A stretch of 64,000 nucleotides of DNA from Hydractinia symbiolongicarpus (GCF_029227915.1 NC_079881.1:2852001-2916000), one strand, 5' to 3'; counted from the stretch's first letter, positions 39,835 to 54,105 are shown. Made by a program: numbers and translations. The notes: a model not told the origin generated them from the sequence alone.

Positions 39835-42800
39835 ATTGGTCCCACAGTAAAAAATAACTTATTTATATCAATTTTTAAATGAAGCGCTACCACAGAGCAT
39901 AGTGTACTCGCTGAATTCCAGCAATCATGTGGAATTAAGAAGAATGTTATTCCTTGGAGTCCCATTGGCTCATTTATCGCATTTATGAGGTCACAGTCCA
40001 GAATCAGTTTAATTAAGTCCCACAGTCAATTGCTTCACTGTTAAAAGTGGTACAACTTAGTAATATTGGAAAAAAATCACTAAATACATGTTGGTACGAA
40101 TATGTGACGCAACCGTTGTAACCCAAAGTGACTGATACCGTTAGAACGTCATTGAATATAGTTTTTGAAATTGTCTCTATTTCTTCAGCGCGCAATACGG
40201 CTAGGATTGGTCCCACACTAAAAAATGACTTATTTATCTCAATTTTTAAATGAAGAGCTTCCACAGCGCCCAGTGTAATCGCAGAGTTCCAACAATCATG
40301 TCAAAGTAAGAAGAATGTTACTTCTTGGAGTCCAGCTGGCTCAATTATCACATTTATAACGTTACAGGCCAAAGGTAGTTAAATTAAGTCCCACAGTCAA
40401 TCATTTCATTGTTAAAAGCGATATAACTTGGTAATATCGGAAAAATGTCACTAAATACATGTTGGTACGAATATGTGACCCAACCGTTGTAACTCAAACG
40501 GACTGATACCGCCAGAAAGTAATTGAAATGAAGTTTTTGAAACTGTCTCTATTTCTTCAGCGCGCGATAACGGCTAGGATTGGTCCCACAGTAAAAAATG
40601 ACTTATTTATCTCAATTTTTAAATGAAGCGCTTCCACAGCGCGCAGTGTAATCGGTGACTTCCAGCACACATGTCAAAGTAAGAAGAATGTTACTTCTTG
40701 GAGTCCAATTGTCTCATTTATCTCATTTATCAGGTCACAGTCCAAAGTTAGTTCAATTAAGTCCCACAGTCACTCATTTCATTGTTAAAAGCGATATAAC
40801 TTAGTAATATCGGAAAAATGTCACTAAATACATGTTGGTACGAATATGTAACACAACCGTTGTATCTCAAACGGATTGATACCACCAAGAAGTCAATGAG
40901 ATGTAGTTTTTGAAAATGTCTCTATTTCTTCAGTGAGTGCTAACGGCCAGGATTGGTTCCACACTAAAAAAACACTTATTTATCTAAATTTTTAAAAACA
41001 GCTCTACCAAAGAGCATAGTGTATTCACTGAATTCCAGCAATCATGTCGAATTAATAAGAAGGTTATTCCTTGGAGTCCAATTGGCACATTTATTACATT
41101 TATAAGGTCACAGTCCAGAATCAGTTCAATTAAGTCCTACAGTCAATCGTTTCACTGTTAAAAGCGATGCAACCTAGTAATAGCGGAAAAATATCGCTAA
41201 ATACATGTTGGTACGAATATGTGACGCAACCGTTGTAACTCAAACGGACTTATACCGTCAGAAAGTCAATGAAATGTAGTTTTTAAAGCTGTTGCTACTT
41301 CTTCAGAGCACGATAACGTCTAGCATTGGTCCCACAGTAAAAATTGACTTTTTTATTTAAATTTTTAAATGAAGCGCTACCACAACGCCCAGTGTAACCG
41401 CTGAGTTCCGGCAATCATGTCGAATTAAGAAGAATGTTATTCCTTGTAGTCCAAATGGCCCATTTATCGCATTTAAAAGATCACAGTCCAGAATCAGTTT
41501 AATTAAGTCCCACAGTCAATCGTTTCACTGTTAGAAGCGATGCAACCTAGTAATACCGGAAAAATGTCAGTAAATACATGTTGGTACGAATATGTGACGC
41601 AGCCGTTGTATCTCAAACGGTTTGATACCGCCACGAAGTCAATGAGATTTAGTTTTTGACAATGTCTCTATTTCTTCAGTGCGTGCTAACGGACAGGATT
41701 GGTCCCACAGTAAAAAAAGACTTTTTTATCTAAATTTTTAAAAAAAGCGCTACCACAGAGCATAGTGTACTTGCTGAAATCCAGCAATCATGTCAATTTA
41801 AGAACAATGTTATTCCTTGGAGTCCAGTTGGCTCGTTTATCACATTTATCAGGTCACAGACCAAAGTTAGTTCAATTAAGTCCCACAGTCAATCGTTTCA
41901 TTGTTAAAAGCGATATAACTTAGTAATATCGGAAATATGTCACTAAATACATGTTGGTACGAATATGTGACGCGGCCGTTGTATCTCAAACGGATTGATA
42001 CCGCCACGAAGTCAATGAGGTGTAGTTTTTGAGAATATCTCTATTTCTTCAGTGCGTGCTAACGGCCATGATTGGTCCCACAGTAAAAATAGACTTATTT
42101 ATCTAAATGTTTTAAAAAAGCGCTACCACAGAGCATAGTGCACTCGCTGAATCCAAGCAATCATGTCGAATTAAGAAGAATGTTATTTCTTGTAGTCGAA
42201 CTGGCACATTTATCACATTTATAAGGTCACAGGCCAAAGTTAGTTCAATTAAGTCCCACAGTCAATCGTTTCATTGTTAACAGCGATATAATTAGTAATA
42301 TCGGAAAAATGTCGCTAAATACATGTTGGTACGAATATGTAACGCAGCCGTTGTATCTCAAACGGATTGATACTGCCACAAAGTCGGTGAGATTTAGTTT
42401 TTGAGAATGTCTCTATTTCTTCAGTGCGTGCTAACGGCCAGGATTGGTCCCACAGTATATAAAAACTTATTTATCTAAATTTTTTAAAAAAGCGCTACCA
42501 CAGAGCCTAGTGTACTCGCTAAATTCCAGCAATCATGTCGAATTAAGAAAAATGTTATTCCTTGGAGTCCAATTGGCTCATTTATCGCATTTATAAGGTC
42601 ACAGTCTAGAATCAGTTCAATTAAGTCCCACAGTCAATCGCTTCACTGTTAAAAGCGATACAACTTAGTAATATTGGAAAAAAATCACTAAATACATGTT
42701 GCTGCGAATATGTGACGCAACCGTTGTAACTCAAAGGGACTAATACCGTTAGAACGTCATTGAAATATAGTTTTTGAAACTGTCTCTATTTCTTCAGCGC

Positions 42801-42889
42801 GCGATAACGGCTAGGATTGGTCCCACAGTAAAAAATAACTTATTTATCTCAATTTTTAAATGAAGCGCTACCACAGAGCATAGTGTACT

Positions 42890-45112
42890 AGCTGAATTCC
42901 AGCAATCATGTGAAATTAAGAAGAATGTTATTCCTTGGAGTCCAATTGGCTCATTTATCGCATTTATGAGGTCACAGTCTAGAATCAGTTCAATTAAGTC
43001 CCACAGTCAATCGCTTCACTGTTAAAAGCGGTACAACTTAGTAATATTGGAAAAAAATCACTAAATATATGTTGGTACGAATATGTGACGCAACCGTTGT
43101 AACTCAAACGGACTGATACCGTTAGAACGTCATTGAAATGTAATTTTTGAAACAGTCTCTATTTCTTCAGCGCGCGATAACGGCTAGGGTTGGTTCCACA
43201 GTAAAAAATGACTTATTTATCTCAATTTTTAAATGAAGCGCTTCCACAGCGCCCAGTGTAATCGCTGAGTTCCAACAATCATGTCAAAGTAAGAAGAATA
43301 TTGTTTTTTAGAGTCCAGTTGGCTCACTTATCACATTTATAAGGTCAAAGGCCAAAGTTAGTTCAATTAAGTCCCACAGTCAATCATTTCATTTTTAAAA
43401 GCGATATAACTTAGTAATATCGGAAAACTGTCACTAAATACATGTTGGTACGAATATGTGACGAAACCGTTTTAACTCAAAGTGACTGATACCGTTAGAA
43501 CGTCATTGAATATAGTTTTTGAAATTGTGTCTATTTTTCAGCGCGCAATAACGGCTAGGATTGGTCCCACAGTAAAAAATGACTTATTTATCTCAATTTT
43601 TAAATGAAGCGCTTCCACAGCGCCCAGTGTAATCGCTGAGTTCCAACAATCATGTCAAAGTAAGAAGAATGTTATTTCTTGGAGTCCAGCTGGCTCACTT
43701 ATCACATTTATAACGTTACAGGCCAAAGGTAGTTGAATTAAGTCCCACAGTCAATCATTTCATTGTTAAAAGCGATATAACTTAGTAATATCGGAAAAAT
43801 GTCACTAAATACATGTTGGTACGAATATGTGACGCAACCGTTGTATCTCAAACGGATTGATACCGCCAAAAAGTCAATGAGTTGTAGTTTTTGAGAATGT
43901 CTCTATTTCTTCAGTGCGTGCTAACGGCCAGGATTGGTTCCACAGTAAAAAAAGACTTATTTATCTAAATTTTTAAAAACAACGCTACCACAGAGCATAG
44001 TGTATTCGCTGAATTCCAGCAATCATGTCGAATTAAGAAGAATGTGATTTCTTGTAGTCGAACTGGCACATTTATCACATTTATAAGGTCACAGGCCAAA
44101 GTTAGTTCAATTAAGTCCCACAGTCAATCGTTTCATTGTTAACAGCGATATAATTAGTAATATCGGAAAAATGTCGCTAAATACATGTTGGTACGAATAT
44201 GTCACGCAGCCGTTGTATCTCAAACTGATTGATACTGCCACAAAGTCGGTGAGATTTAGTTTTTGAGAATGTCTCTATTTCTTCAGTGCGTGCTAACGGC
44301 CAGGATTGGTCCCACAGTATATAAAAACTTACTTATCTAAATTTTTAAAAAAAGCGCTACCACAGAGCCTAGTGTACTCGCTGAATTCCAGCAATCATGT
44401 GAAATTAAGAAGAATGTTATTCCTTGGAGTCCAATTGGCTCATTTATCGCATTTATGAGGTCACAGTCCAGGATCAGTTCAATTAAGTCCCACAGTCAAT
44501 CGCTTCACTGTTAAAAGCGGTACAACTTAGTATTATTGGAAAAAAATCACTAAATATATGTTGGTACGAATATGTGACGCAACCGTTGTAACTCAAACGG
44601 ACTGATACCGTTAGAACGTCATTGAAATGTAATTTTTGAAACAGTCTCTATTTTTTCAGCGCGCGATAACGGCTAGGGTTGGTTCCACAGTAAAAAATGA
44701 CTTATTTATCTCAATTTTTAAATGAAGCGCTTCCACAGCGCCCAGTGTAATCGCTGAGTTCCAACAATCATGTCAAAGTAAGAAGAATATTGTTTTTTAG
44801 AGTCCAGTTGGCTCACTTATCACATTTATAAGGTCAAAGGCCAAAGTTAGTTCAATTAAGTCCCACAGTCAATCATTTCATTTTTAAAAGCGATATAACT
44901 TGGTAATATCGGAAAACTGTCACTAAATACATGTTGGTACGAATATGTGACGAAACCGTTTTAACTCAAAGTGACTGATACCGTTAGAACGTCATTGAAT
45001 ATAGTTTTTGAAATTGTGTCTATTTTTCAGCGCGCAATAACGGCTAGGATTGGTCCCACAGTAAAAAATGACTTATTTATCTCAATTTTTAAATGAAGCG
45101 CTTCCACAGCGC
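42890..45112. repeat. four-monomer duplication, period 1489 bp, with a hybrid monomer
   Basis: Anchors 43189, 43560 and 43933 match 44678, 45049 and 45422 by position at 1489 bp. Sequence agrees from about 44385 to 45112. Monomer 44305 is a hybrid. Its head is that of 42443 (CACAGTATATAAAAAC, GAGCCTAGTG) and its tail that of 42816 (CATGTGAAATTAAG, TTTATGAGGTCACAG, GCGGTACAAC, AATATATGTTGG). The second copy then switches family within 45049 (GCGAAGTGTAATCGGTG). The switch inside 44305 lies near 44370-44400. Confidence 0.83.
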
Positions 45113-47560
45113 GAAGTGTAATCGGTGAGTTCCAACAATCATGTCAAAGTAAGAAGAATGTTACTTCTTGGAGTCCAATTGTCTCATTTATCTCATTTAT
45201 CAGGTCACAGTCCAAAGTTAGTTCAATTAAGTCCCACAGTCACTCATTTCATTGTTAAAAGCGAGATAACTTAGTAACATCGGAAAAATGTCACTAAATA
45301 CATGTTGGTACGAATATGTAACACAACCGTTGTATCTCAAACGGATTGATACCACCAAGAAGTCAATGAGATGTAGTTTTTGAAAATGTCTCTATTTCTT
45401 CAGTGAGTGCTAACGGCCAGGATTGGTTCCACAGTAAAAAAACACTTATTTATCTAAATTTTTAAAAACAGCTCTACCAAGAGCATAGTGTATTCACTGA
45501 ATTCCAGCAATCATGTCGAATTAATAAGAAGGTTATTCCTTGGAGTCCAATTGGCTCATTTATTACATTTATAAGGTCACAGTCCAGATCAGTTCAATTA
45601 AGTCCTACAGTCAATCGTTTCACTGTTAAAAGCGATGCAACCTAGTAATAGCGGAAAAATATCGCTAAATACATGTTGGTACGAATATGTGACGCAACCG
45701 TTGTAACTCAAACGGACTTATACCGTCAGAAAGTCAATGAAATGTAGTTTTTAAAGCTGTTGCTACTTCTTCAGAGCACGATAACGTCTAGGATTGGTTC
45801 CACAGTAAAAAATGACTTATTTATCTCAAACTTTAAATGAAGCGCTTCCACAGCGCGCAGTGTAATCGGTGAGTTCCAGCACACATGTCAAAGTAAGAAG
45901 AATGTTACTTCTTGGAGTCCAATTGTCTCATTTATCTCATTTATCAGGTCATAGTCCAAAGTTAGTTCAATTAAGTCCCACAGTCACTCATTTCATTGTT
46001 AAAACCGATATAACTTAGTAATATCGGAAAAATGTCACTAAATACATGTTGGTACGAATATGTAACACAACCGTTGTATCTCAAACGGATTGATACCACC
46101 AAGAAGTCAATGAGATGTAGTTTTTGAAAATGTCTCTATTTCTTCAGTGAGTGCTAACGGCCAGGATTGGTTCCACAGTAAAAAAACACTTATTTATCTA
46201 AATTTTTAAAAACAGCTCTACCAAAGAGCATAGTGTATTCACTGAATTCCAGCAATCATGTCGAATTAATAAGAAGGTTATTCCTTGGAGTCCAATTGGC
46301 TCATTTATTACATTTATAAGGTCACAGTCCAGAATCAGTTCAATTAAGTCCTACAGTCAATCGTTTCACTGTTAAAAGCGATGCAACCTAGTAATAGCGG
46401 AAAAATATCGCTAAATACATGTTGGTACGAATATGTGACGCAACCGTTGTAACTCAAACGGACTTATACCGTCAGAAAGTCAATGAAATGTAGTTTTTAA
46501 AGCTGTTGCTACTTCTTCAGAGCACGATAACGTCTAGGATTGGTCCCACAGTAAAAAATGACTTATTAATCTAAATTTTTTAATGAAGCGCTTCCACAGC
46601 GCCCAGTGTAATCGCTGATTTCCAACAATCATGTCAAATTAGGAAGAATGTTATTTCTTGGAGTCCAATTGTCTCATTTATCACATTTATCAGGTCACAG
46701 TCCAAAGTTAGCTCAATTAAGTCCCACAGTCAATCATTTCATTGTTAAAAGCGATATAACTTAGTAATATCGGAAAAATGTCACTAAATACATGTTGGTA
46801 CGAATATGTAACACAACCGTTGTATCTCAAACGGATTGGTACCACCAAGAAGTCAATGAGATGTAGTTTTTGAGAATGTCTCTATTTCTTCAGTGAGTGC
46901 TAACGGCCAGGATTGGTTGCACAGTAAAAAAAGACTTATTTATCTAAATTTTCAAAAATGCGCTACCACAGAGCATTGTGTATTCGCTGAATTCCAGCAA
47001 TCATGTCGAATTAAGAAGAATGTTATTCCTTGGATCCAATTGGCTCATTTATCACACTCATCAGGTCACAGTCCAAAGTTAGTTCAATTAAGTCCCACTG
47101 TCAATCGTTTCACTAATAAAAGCGATGCAACCTAGTAATATCAGAGAAATATCGCAAAATTAATGTTGGTACGAATATGTGACGCAACCGTTGTAACTCA
47201 AACGGACTTATACCGTCAGAAAGTCAATGAAATGTAGTTTTTAAAGCTGTTGCTACTTCTTCAGAGCACGATAACGTCTAGGATTGGTCCCACAGTAAAA
47301 AATGACTTATTAATCTAAATTTTTTAATGAAGCGCTTCCACAGCGCCCAGTGTAATCGCTGATTTCCAACAATCGTGTCAAATTAGGAAGAATGTTATTT
47401 CTTGGAGTCCAATTGTCTCATTTATCACATTTATCAGGTCACAGTCCAAAGTTAGTTCAATTAAGTCCCACTGTCAATCGTTTCACTAATAAAAGCGATG
47501 CAACCTAGTAATATCAGAGAAATATCGCAAAATTAATGTTGGTACGAATATGTGACCCAA
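45113..47560. repeat. overlapping two-monomer duplications, period 744 bp
   Basis: 45422 and 46166 (family 2, AAAAAAACAC and AATAAGAAGG) repeat at 744 bp. They are separated by 45793, which joins a family-3 head (AGCACGATAACGTCTAGG) to a family-1 body (GCGCGCAGTGTAATCGG). Next, 46539 repeats at 47283 (CTTATTAATCTAAATTTTTT), also 744 bp. 47283 ends with the tail of 46912 (CACTAATAAAAGCG, ATCGCAAAATTAATGTTGG). Each duplication therefore leaves a mosaic monomer at its junction. Confidence 0.75.
47032..47037. other. GGATCC subtype marker
   Basis: Loss of one base in CCTTGGAGTCCAATTGG creates CCTTGGATCCAATTGG. The same change is at 53278, 57748 and 62217. The spacing of 4470 and 4469 bp between the last three marks the long-range unit. 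The four monomers also share CAAAAATGCGCTACC and CACTAATAAAAGCG, so they come from one ancestor. Confidence 0.8.
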
Positions 47561-48773
47561 CCGTTGTATCTCAAACGGATTGATGCCGTTAGAAAGTCAA
47601 TGAAATGTAGTTTTTGAAACTTTAGCTACTTCTTCAGAGCACGATAACGTCTAGGATTGGTCCCACAGTAAAAAATGACTTTTTTATTTAAATTTTTAAA
47701 TGACGCGCTACCACAACGCCCAGTGTAACCGCTGAGTTCCGGCAATCATGTCGAATTAAGAAGAATGTTATTCCTTGGAGTCCAAATGGCCCATTTATCG
47801 CATTTAAAAGATCACAGTCCAGAATCAGTTTAATTAAGTCCCACAGTCAATCGTTTCACTGTTAAAAGCGATGCAACCTAGTAATACCGGAAAAATGTCA
47901 GTAAATACATGTTGGTACGAATATGTGACGCAGCCGTTGTATCTCAAACGGATTGATACCGCCACGAAGTCAATGAGGTGTAGTTTTTGAGAATATCTCT
48001 ATTTCTTCAGTGCGTGCTAACGACCATGATTGGCCCCACAGTAAAAATAGACTTATTTATCTAAATGTTTTAAAAAAGCGCTACCACAGAGCATAGTGCA
48101 CTCGCTGAATCCAAGCAATCATGTCGAATTAAGAAGAATGTTATTTCTTGTAGTCAAACTGGCACATTTATCACATTTATAAGGTCACAGGCCAAACTTA
48201 GTTCAATTAAGTCCCACAGTCAATCGTTTCATTGTTAACAGCGATATAATTAGTAATATCTGACAAATGTCGCTAAATACATGTTGGTACGAATATGTAA
48301 CGCAGCCGTTGTATCTCAAACGGATTGATACTGCCACGAAGTCGGTGAGATTTAGTTTTTGAGAATTTCTCTATTTCTTCAGTGCGTGCTAACGGCCATG
48401 ATTGGCCCCACAGTAAAAATAGACTTATTTATCTAAATGTTTTAAAAAAGCGCTACCACAGAGCATAGTGTACTTGCTGAATTCCAGCAATCATGTCGAA
48501 TTAAGAAAAATGTTATTCCTTGGAGTCCAATTGGCTCATTTATCGCATTTATAAGGTCACAGTCTAGAATCAGTTCAATTAAGTCCCACAGTCAATCGCT
48601 TCACTGTTAAAAGCAATACAACTTAGTAATATTGGAAAAAAATCACTAAATATATGTTGCTGCGAATATGTGACGCAACCGTTGTAACTCAAAGGGACTA
48701 ATACCGTTAGAACGTCATTGAAATATAGTTTTTGAAACTGTCTCTATTTCTTCAGCGCACGATAACGGCTAGG

Positions 48774-49055
48774 ATTGGTCCCACAGTAAAAATGTTATTC
48801 CTTGGAGGCCAATTGGCTGATTTATCGCATTTATAACGTCACAGTCTAGAATCAGTTCAATTAAGTCCCACAGTCAATCGCTTCACTGTTAAAAGCAATA
48901 CAACTTAGTAATATTGGAAAAAAATCACTAAATACATGTTGCTGCAAATATGTGACGCAACCGTTGTAACTCAAAGGGACTAATACCGTTAGAACGTCAT
49001 TGAAATATAATTTTTGAAACTGTCTCTATTTCTTCAGCGCGCGATAACGGCTAGG
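48774..49055. repeat. 282-bp internally deleted monomer, 6 of 6
   Basis: It has the same junction as the other five, with TATAACGTCACAGTC in common with the unit at 39553 (offset 9221 bp). It is followed by the same full monomer type (49056, AAAAATAACTT). It is the last deleted unit in the window; none occurs between 49056 and 64000. Confidence 0.93.
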
Positions 49056-49312
49056 ATTGGTCCCACAGTAAAAAATAACTTATTTATCTCAATTTTTAAA
49101 TGAAGCGCTACCACAGAGCATAGTGTACTCGCTGAATTACAGCAATCATGTGGAATTAAGAAGAATGTTATTCCGTGGAGTCCAATTGGCTCATTTATCG
49201 CATTTATGAGGTCACAGTCCAGAATCAGTTCAATTAAGTCCCACAGTCAATCGCTTCACTGTTAAAAGTGGTACAACTTAGTAATATTGGAAAAAAATCA
49301 CTAAATACATGT

Positions 49313-50804
49313 TGGTACGAATATGTGACGCAACCGTTGTAACTCAAACGGACTGATACCGTTAGAACGTCATTGAAATGTAATTTTTGAAACAGTCTCT
49401 ATTTCTTCAGCGCGCGATAACGGCTAGGGTTGGTTCCACAGTAAAAAATGACTTATTTATCTCAAATTTTAAATGAAGCGCTTCCACAGCGCGCAGTGTA
49501 ATCGGTGAGTTCCAGCACACATGTCAAAGTAAGAAGAATGTTACTTCTTGGAGTCCAATTGTCTCATTTATCTCATTTATCAGGTCACAGTCCAAAGTTA
49601 GTTCAATTAAGTCCCACAGTCACTCATTTCATTGTTAAAAGCGATATAACTTAGTAATATCGGAAAAATGTCACTAAATACATGTTGGTACGAATATGTA
49701 ACACAACCGTTGTATCTCAAACGGATTGATACCACCAAGAAGTCAATGAGATGTAGTTTTTGAAAATGTCTCTATTTCTTCAGTGAGTGCTAACGGCCAG
49801 GATTGGTTCCACAGTAAAAAAACACTTATTTATCTAAATTTTAAAAAACAGCTCTACCAAAGAGCATAGTGTATTCACTGAATTCCAGCAATCATGTCGA
49901 AGTAATAAGAAGGTTATTCCTTGGAGTCCAATTGGCTCATTTATTACATTTATAAGGTCACAGTCCAGAATCAGTTCAATTAAGTCCTACAGTCAATCGT
50001 TTCACTGTTAAAAGCGATGCAACCTAGTAATAGCGGAAAAATATCGCTAAATACATGTTGGTACGAATATGTGACGCAACCGTTGTAACTCAAACGGACT
50101 TATACCGTCAGAAAGTCAATGAAATGTAGTTTTTAAAGCTGCTGCTACTTCTTCATAGCACGATAACGTCTAGGATTCGTCCCACAGTAAAAAATGACTT
50201 ATTAATCTAAATTTTTTAATGAAGCGCCTCCACAGCGCCCAGTGTAATCGCTGATTTCCAACAATCATGTCAAATTAGGAAGAATGTTATTTCTTGGAGT
50301 CCAATTGTCTCATTTATCACATTTATCAGGTCACAGTCCAAAGTTAGCTCAATTAAGTCCCACAGTCAATCATTTCATTGTTAAAAGCGATATAACTTAG
50401 TAATATCGGAAAAATGTCACTAAATACATGTTGGTACGAATATGTAACACAACCGTTGTATCTCAAACGGATTGGTACCACCAAGAAGTCAATGAGATGT
50501 AGTTTTTGAGAATGTCTCTATTTCTTCAGTGCGTGCTAACGGCCAGGATTGGTCCCACAGTAAAAAAAGACTTTTTTATCTAAATTTTTAAAAAAAGCGC
50601 TACCACAGAGCATAGTGTACTTGCTGAAATCCAGCAATCATGTCAATTTAAGAAGAATGTTATTTCTTGTAGTCGAACTGGCACATTTATCACATTTATA
50701 AGGTCACAGTCCAAAGTTAGTTCAATTAAGTCCCACTGTCAATCGTTTCACTAATAAAAGCGATGCAACCTAGTAATATCAGAGAAATATCGCAAAATTA
50801 ATGT
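49313..50804. repeat. four-monomer higher-order repeat, 1492 bp, copy 1
   Basis: Anchors 49429, 49802, 50175 and 50548 match 50921, 51294, 51667 and 52040 at exactly 1492 bp. The left boundary is sharp: upstream of GTTGGTACGAATATGTGACG the two copies differ (TAAATACAT against AAAATTAAT). The monomers are, in order: family 1 with GCGCGCAGTGTAATCGG; family 2 with GCTCTACCAAAGAGC; a monomer with CTTATTAATC and GGATTCGTCC; and a family-2 monomer ending in CACTAATAAAAGCG. Confidence 0.9.
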
Positions 50805-52296
50805 TGGTACGAATATGTGACGCAACCGTTGTAACTCAAACGGACTGATACCGTTAGAACGTCATTGAAATGTAATTTTTGAAACAGTCTCTATTTCTTC
50901 AGCGCGCGATAACGGCTAGGGTTGGTTCCACAGTAAAAAATGACTTATTTATCTCAAATTTTAAATGAAGCGCTTCCACAGCGCGCAGTGTAATCGGTGA
51001 GTTCCAGCACACATGTCAAAGTAAGAAGAATGTTACTTCTTGGAGTCCAATTGTCTCATTTATCTCATTTATCAGGTCACAGTCCAAAGTTAGTTCAATT
51101 AAGTCCCACAGTCACTCATTTCATTGTTAAAAGCGATATAACTTAGTAATATCGGAAAAATGTCACTAAATACATCTTGGTACGAATATGTAACACAACC
51201 GTTGTATCTCAAACGGATTGATACCACCAAGAAGTCAATGAGATGTAGTTTTTGAAAATGTCTCTATTTCTTCAGTGAGTGCTAACGGCCAGGATTGGTT
51301 CCACAGTAAAAAAACACTTATTTATCTAAATTTTAAAAAACAGCTCTACCAAAGAGCATAGTGTATTCACTGAATTCCAGCAATCATGTCGAAGTAATAA
51401 GAAGGTTATTCCTTGGAGTCCAATTGGCTCATTTATTACATTTATAAGGTCACAGTCCAGAATCAGTTCAATTAAGTCCTACAGTCAATCGTTTCACTGT
51501 TAAAAGCGATGCAACCTAGTAATAGCGGAAAAATATCGCTAAATACATGTTGGTACGAATATGTGACGCAACCGTTGTAACTCAAACGGACTTATACCGT
51601 CAGAAAGTCAATGAAATGTAGTTTTTAAAGCTGCTGCTACTTCTTCATAGCACGATAACGTCTAGGATTCGTCCAACAGTAAAAAATGACTTATTAATCT
51701 AAATTTTTTAATGAAGCGCTTCCACAGCGCCCAGTGTAATCGCTGATTTCCAACAATCATGTCAAATTAGGAAGAATGTTATTTCTTGGAGTCCAATTGT
51801 CTCATTTATCACATTTATCAGGTCACAGTCCAAAGTTAGCTCAATTAAGTCCCACAGTCAATCATTTCATTGTTAAAAGCGATATAACTTAGTAATATCG
51901 GAAAAATGTCACTAAATACATGTTGGTACGAATATGTAACACAACCGTTGTATCTCAAACGGATTGGTACCACCAAGAAGTCAATGAGATGTAGTTTTTG
52001 AGAATGTCTCTATTTCTTCAGTGCGTGCTAACGGCCAGGATTGGTCCCACAGTAAAAAAAGACTTTTTTATCTAAATTTTTAAAAAAAGCGCTACCACAG
52101 AGCATAGTGTACTTGCTGAAATCCAGCAATCATGTCAATTTAAGAAGAATGTTATTTCTTGTAGTCGAACTGGCACATTTATCACATTTATAAGGTCACA
52201 GTCCAAAGTTAGTTCAATTAAGTCCCACTGTCAATCGTTTCACTAATAAAAGCGATGCAACCTAGTAATATCAGAGAAATATCGCAAAATTAATGT
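50805..52296. repeat. four-monomer higher-order repeat, 1492 bp, copy 2
   Basis: By eye I found only a handful of differences from copy 1, for example CATCTTGG at 51175 for CATGTTGG, GTCCAACAG at 51671 for GTCCCACAG, and GCGCTTCC at 51717 for GCGCCTCC. Identity is therefore well above 99%. Beyond about 52296 the sequence continues into a family-3 monomer (52413) instead of a third copy. Confidence 0.9.
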
Positions 52297-54105
52297 TGGT
52301 ACGAATATGTGACCCAACCGTTGTATCTCAAACGGATTGATGCCGTTAGAAAGTCAATGAAATGTAGTTTTTGAAACTTTAGCTACTTCTTCAGAGCACG
52401 ATAACGTCTAGGATTGGTCCCACAGTAAAAAATGACTTTTTTATTTAAATTTTTAAATGAAGCGCTACCACAACGCCCAGTGTAACCGCTGAGTTCCGGC
52501 AATCATGTCGAATTAAGAAGAATGTTATTCCTTGTAGTCCAAATGGCCCATTTATCGCATTTAAAAGATCACAGTCCAAAATCAGTTTAATTAAGTCCCA
52601 CAGTCAATCGTTTCACTGTTAGAAGCGATGCAACCTAGTAATACCGGAAAAATGTCAGTAAATACATGTTGGTACGAATATGTGACGCAGCCGTTGTATC
52701 TCAAACGGTTTGATACCGCCACGAAGTCAATGAGATGTAGTTTTTGACAATGTCTCTATTTCTTCAGTGCGTGCTAACGGACAGGATTGGTCCCACAGTA
52801 AAAAAAGACTTTTTTATCTAAATTTTTAAAAAAAGCGCTACCACAGAGCATAGTGTACTTGCTGAAATCCAGCAATCATGTCAATTTAAGAAGAATGTTA
52901 TTTCTTGTAGTCGAACTGGCACATTTATCACATTTATAAGGTCACAGGCCAAAGTTAGTTTAATTAAGTCCCACAGTCAATCGTTTCATTGTTAACAGCG
53001 ATATAATTAGTAATATCGGAAAAATGTCGCTAAATACATGTTGGTACGAATATGTAACGCAGCCGTTGTATCTCAAACGGATTGATACTGCCACAAAGTC
53101 GGTGAGATTTAGTTTTTGAGAATGTCTCTATTTCTTCAGTGCGTGCTAACGGCCAGGATTGGTCCCACAGTAAAAAAAGACTTATTTATCTAAATTTTCA
53201 AAAATGCGCTACCACAGAGCATTGTGTATTCGCTGAATTCCAGCAATCATGTCGAATTAAGAAGAATGTTATTCCTTGGATCCAATTGGCTCATTTATCA
53301 CACTCATCAGGTCACAGTCCAAAGTTAGTTCAATTAACTCCCACTGTCAATCGTTTCACTAATAAAAGCGATGCAACCTAGTAATATCAGAGAAATATCG
53401 CAAAATTAATGTTGGTACGAATATGTGACGCAACCGTTGTAACTCAAACGGACTTATACCGTCAGAAAGTCAATGAAATGTAGTTTTTAAAGCCGTTGCT
53501 ACTTCTTCAGAGCACGATAACGTCTAGGATTGGTCCCACAGTAAAAAATGACTTATTAATCTAAATTTTTTAATGAAGCGCTTCCACAGCGCCCAGTGTA
53601 ATCGTTGATTTCCAGCAATCATGTCAAATTAGGAAGAATGTTATTTCTTGGAGTCCAATTGTCTCATTTATCACATTTATCAGGTCACAGTCCAAAGTTA
53701 GTTCAATTAAGTCCCACTGTCAATCGTTTCACTAATAAAAGCGATGCAACCTAGTAATATCAGAGAAATATCGCAAAATTAATGTTGGTACGAATATGTG
53801 ACCCAACCGTTGTATCTCAAACGGATTGATGCCGTTAGAAAGTCAATGAAATGTAGTTTTTGAAACTTTAGCTACTTCTTCAGAGCACGATAACGTCTAG
53901 GATTGGTCCCACAGTAAAAAATGACTTTTTTATTTAAATTTTTAAATGAAGCGCTACCACAACGCCCAGTGTAACCGCTGAGTTCCGGCAATCATGTCGA
54001 ATTAAGAAGAATGTTATTCCTTGTAGTCCAAATGGCCCATTTATCGCATTTAAAAGATCACAGTCCAGAATCAGTTTAATTAAGTCCCACAGTCAATCGT
54101 TTCAC

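Larger units (their letters stand above)
33251..49300. repeat. array segment 4: shuffled zone rich in deleted monomers
   Basis: Anchors are at 33489, 33861, 34234, 34516, 34889, 35262, 35634, 36007, 36380, 36662, 37035, 37407, 37689, 38062, 38435, 38808, 39180, 39553, 39835, 40206, 40579, 40952, 41325, 41698, 42071, 42443, 42816, 43189, 43560, 43933, 44305, 44678, 45049, 45422, 45793, 46166, 46539, 46912, 47283, 47656, 48029, 48401, 48774 and 49056. The 282-bp intervals begin at 34234, 36380, 37407, 39553 and 48774. The zone is built from re-used blocks described separately. No gene was seen. Confidence 0.95.

Noticed and set aside
46893-47135. An 80-codon plus-strand open frame that recurs at 53139, 57609 and 62078
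   Set aside because: It is one reading of a single monomer subtype, repeated because the subtype is repeated. It begins at a non-ATG position, has no ribosome-site or splice context, shows no domain, and sister monomers break it freely with stops and frameshifts.
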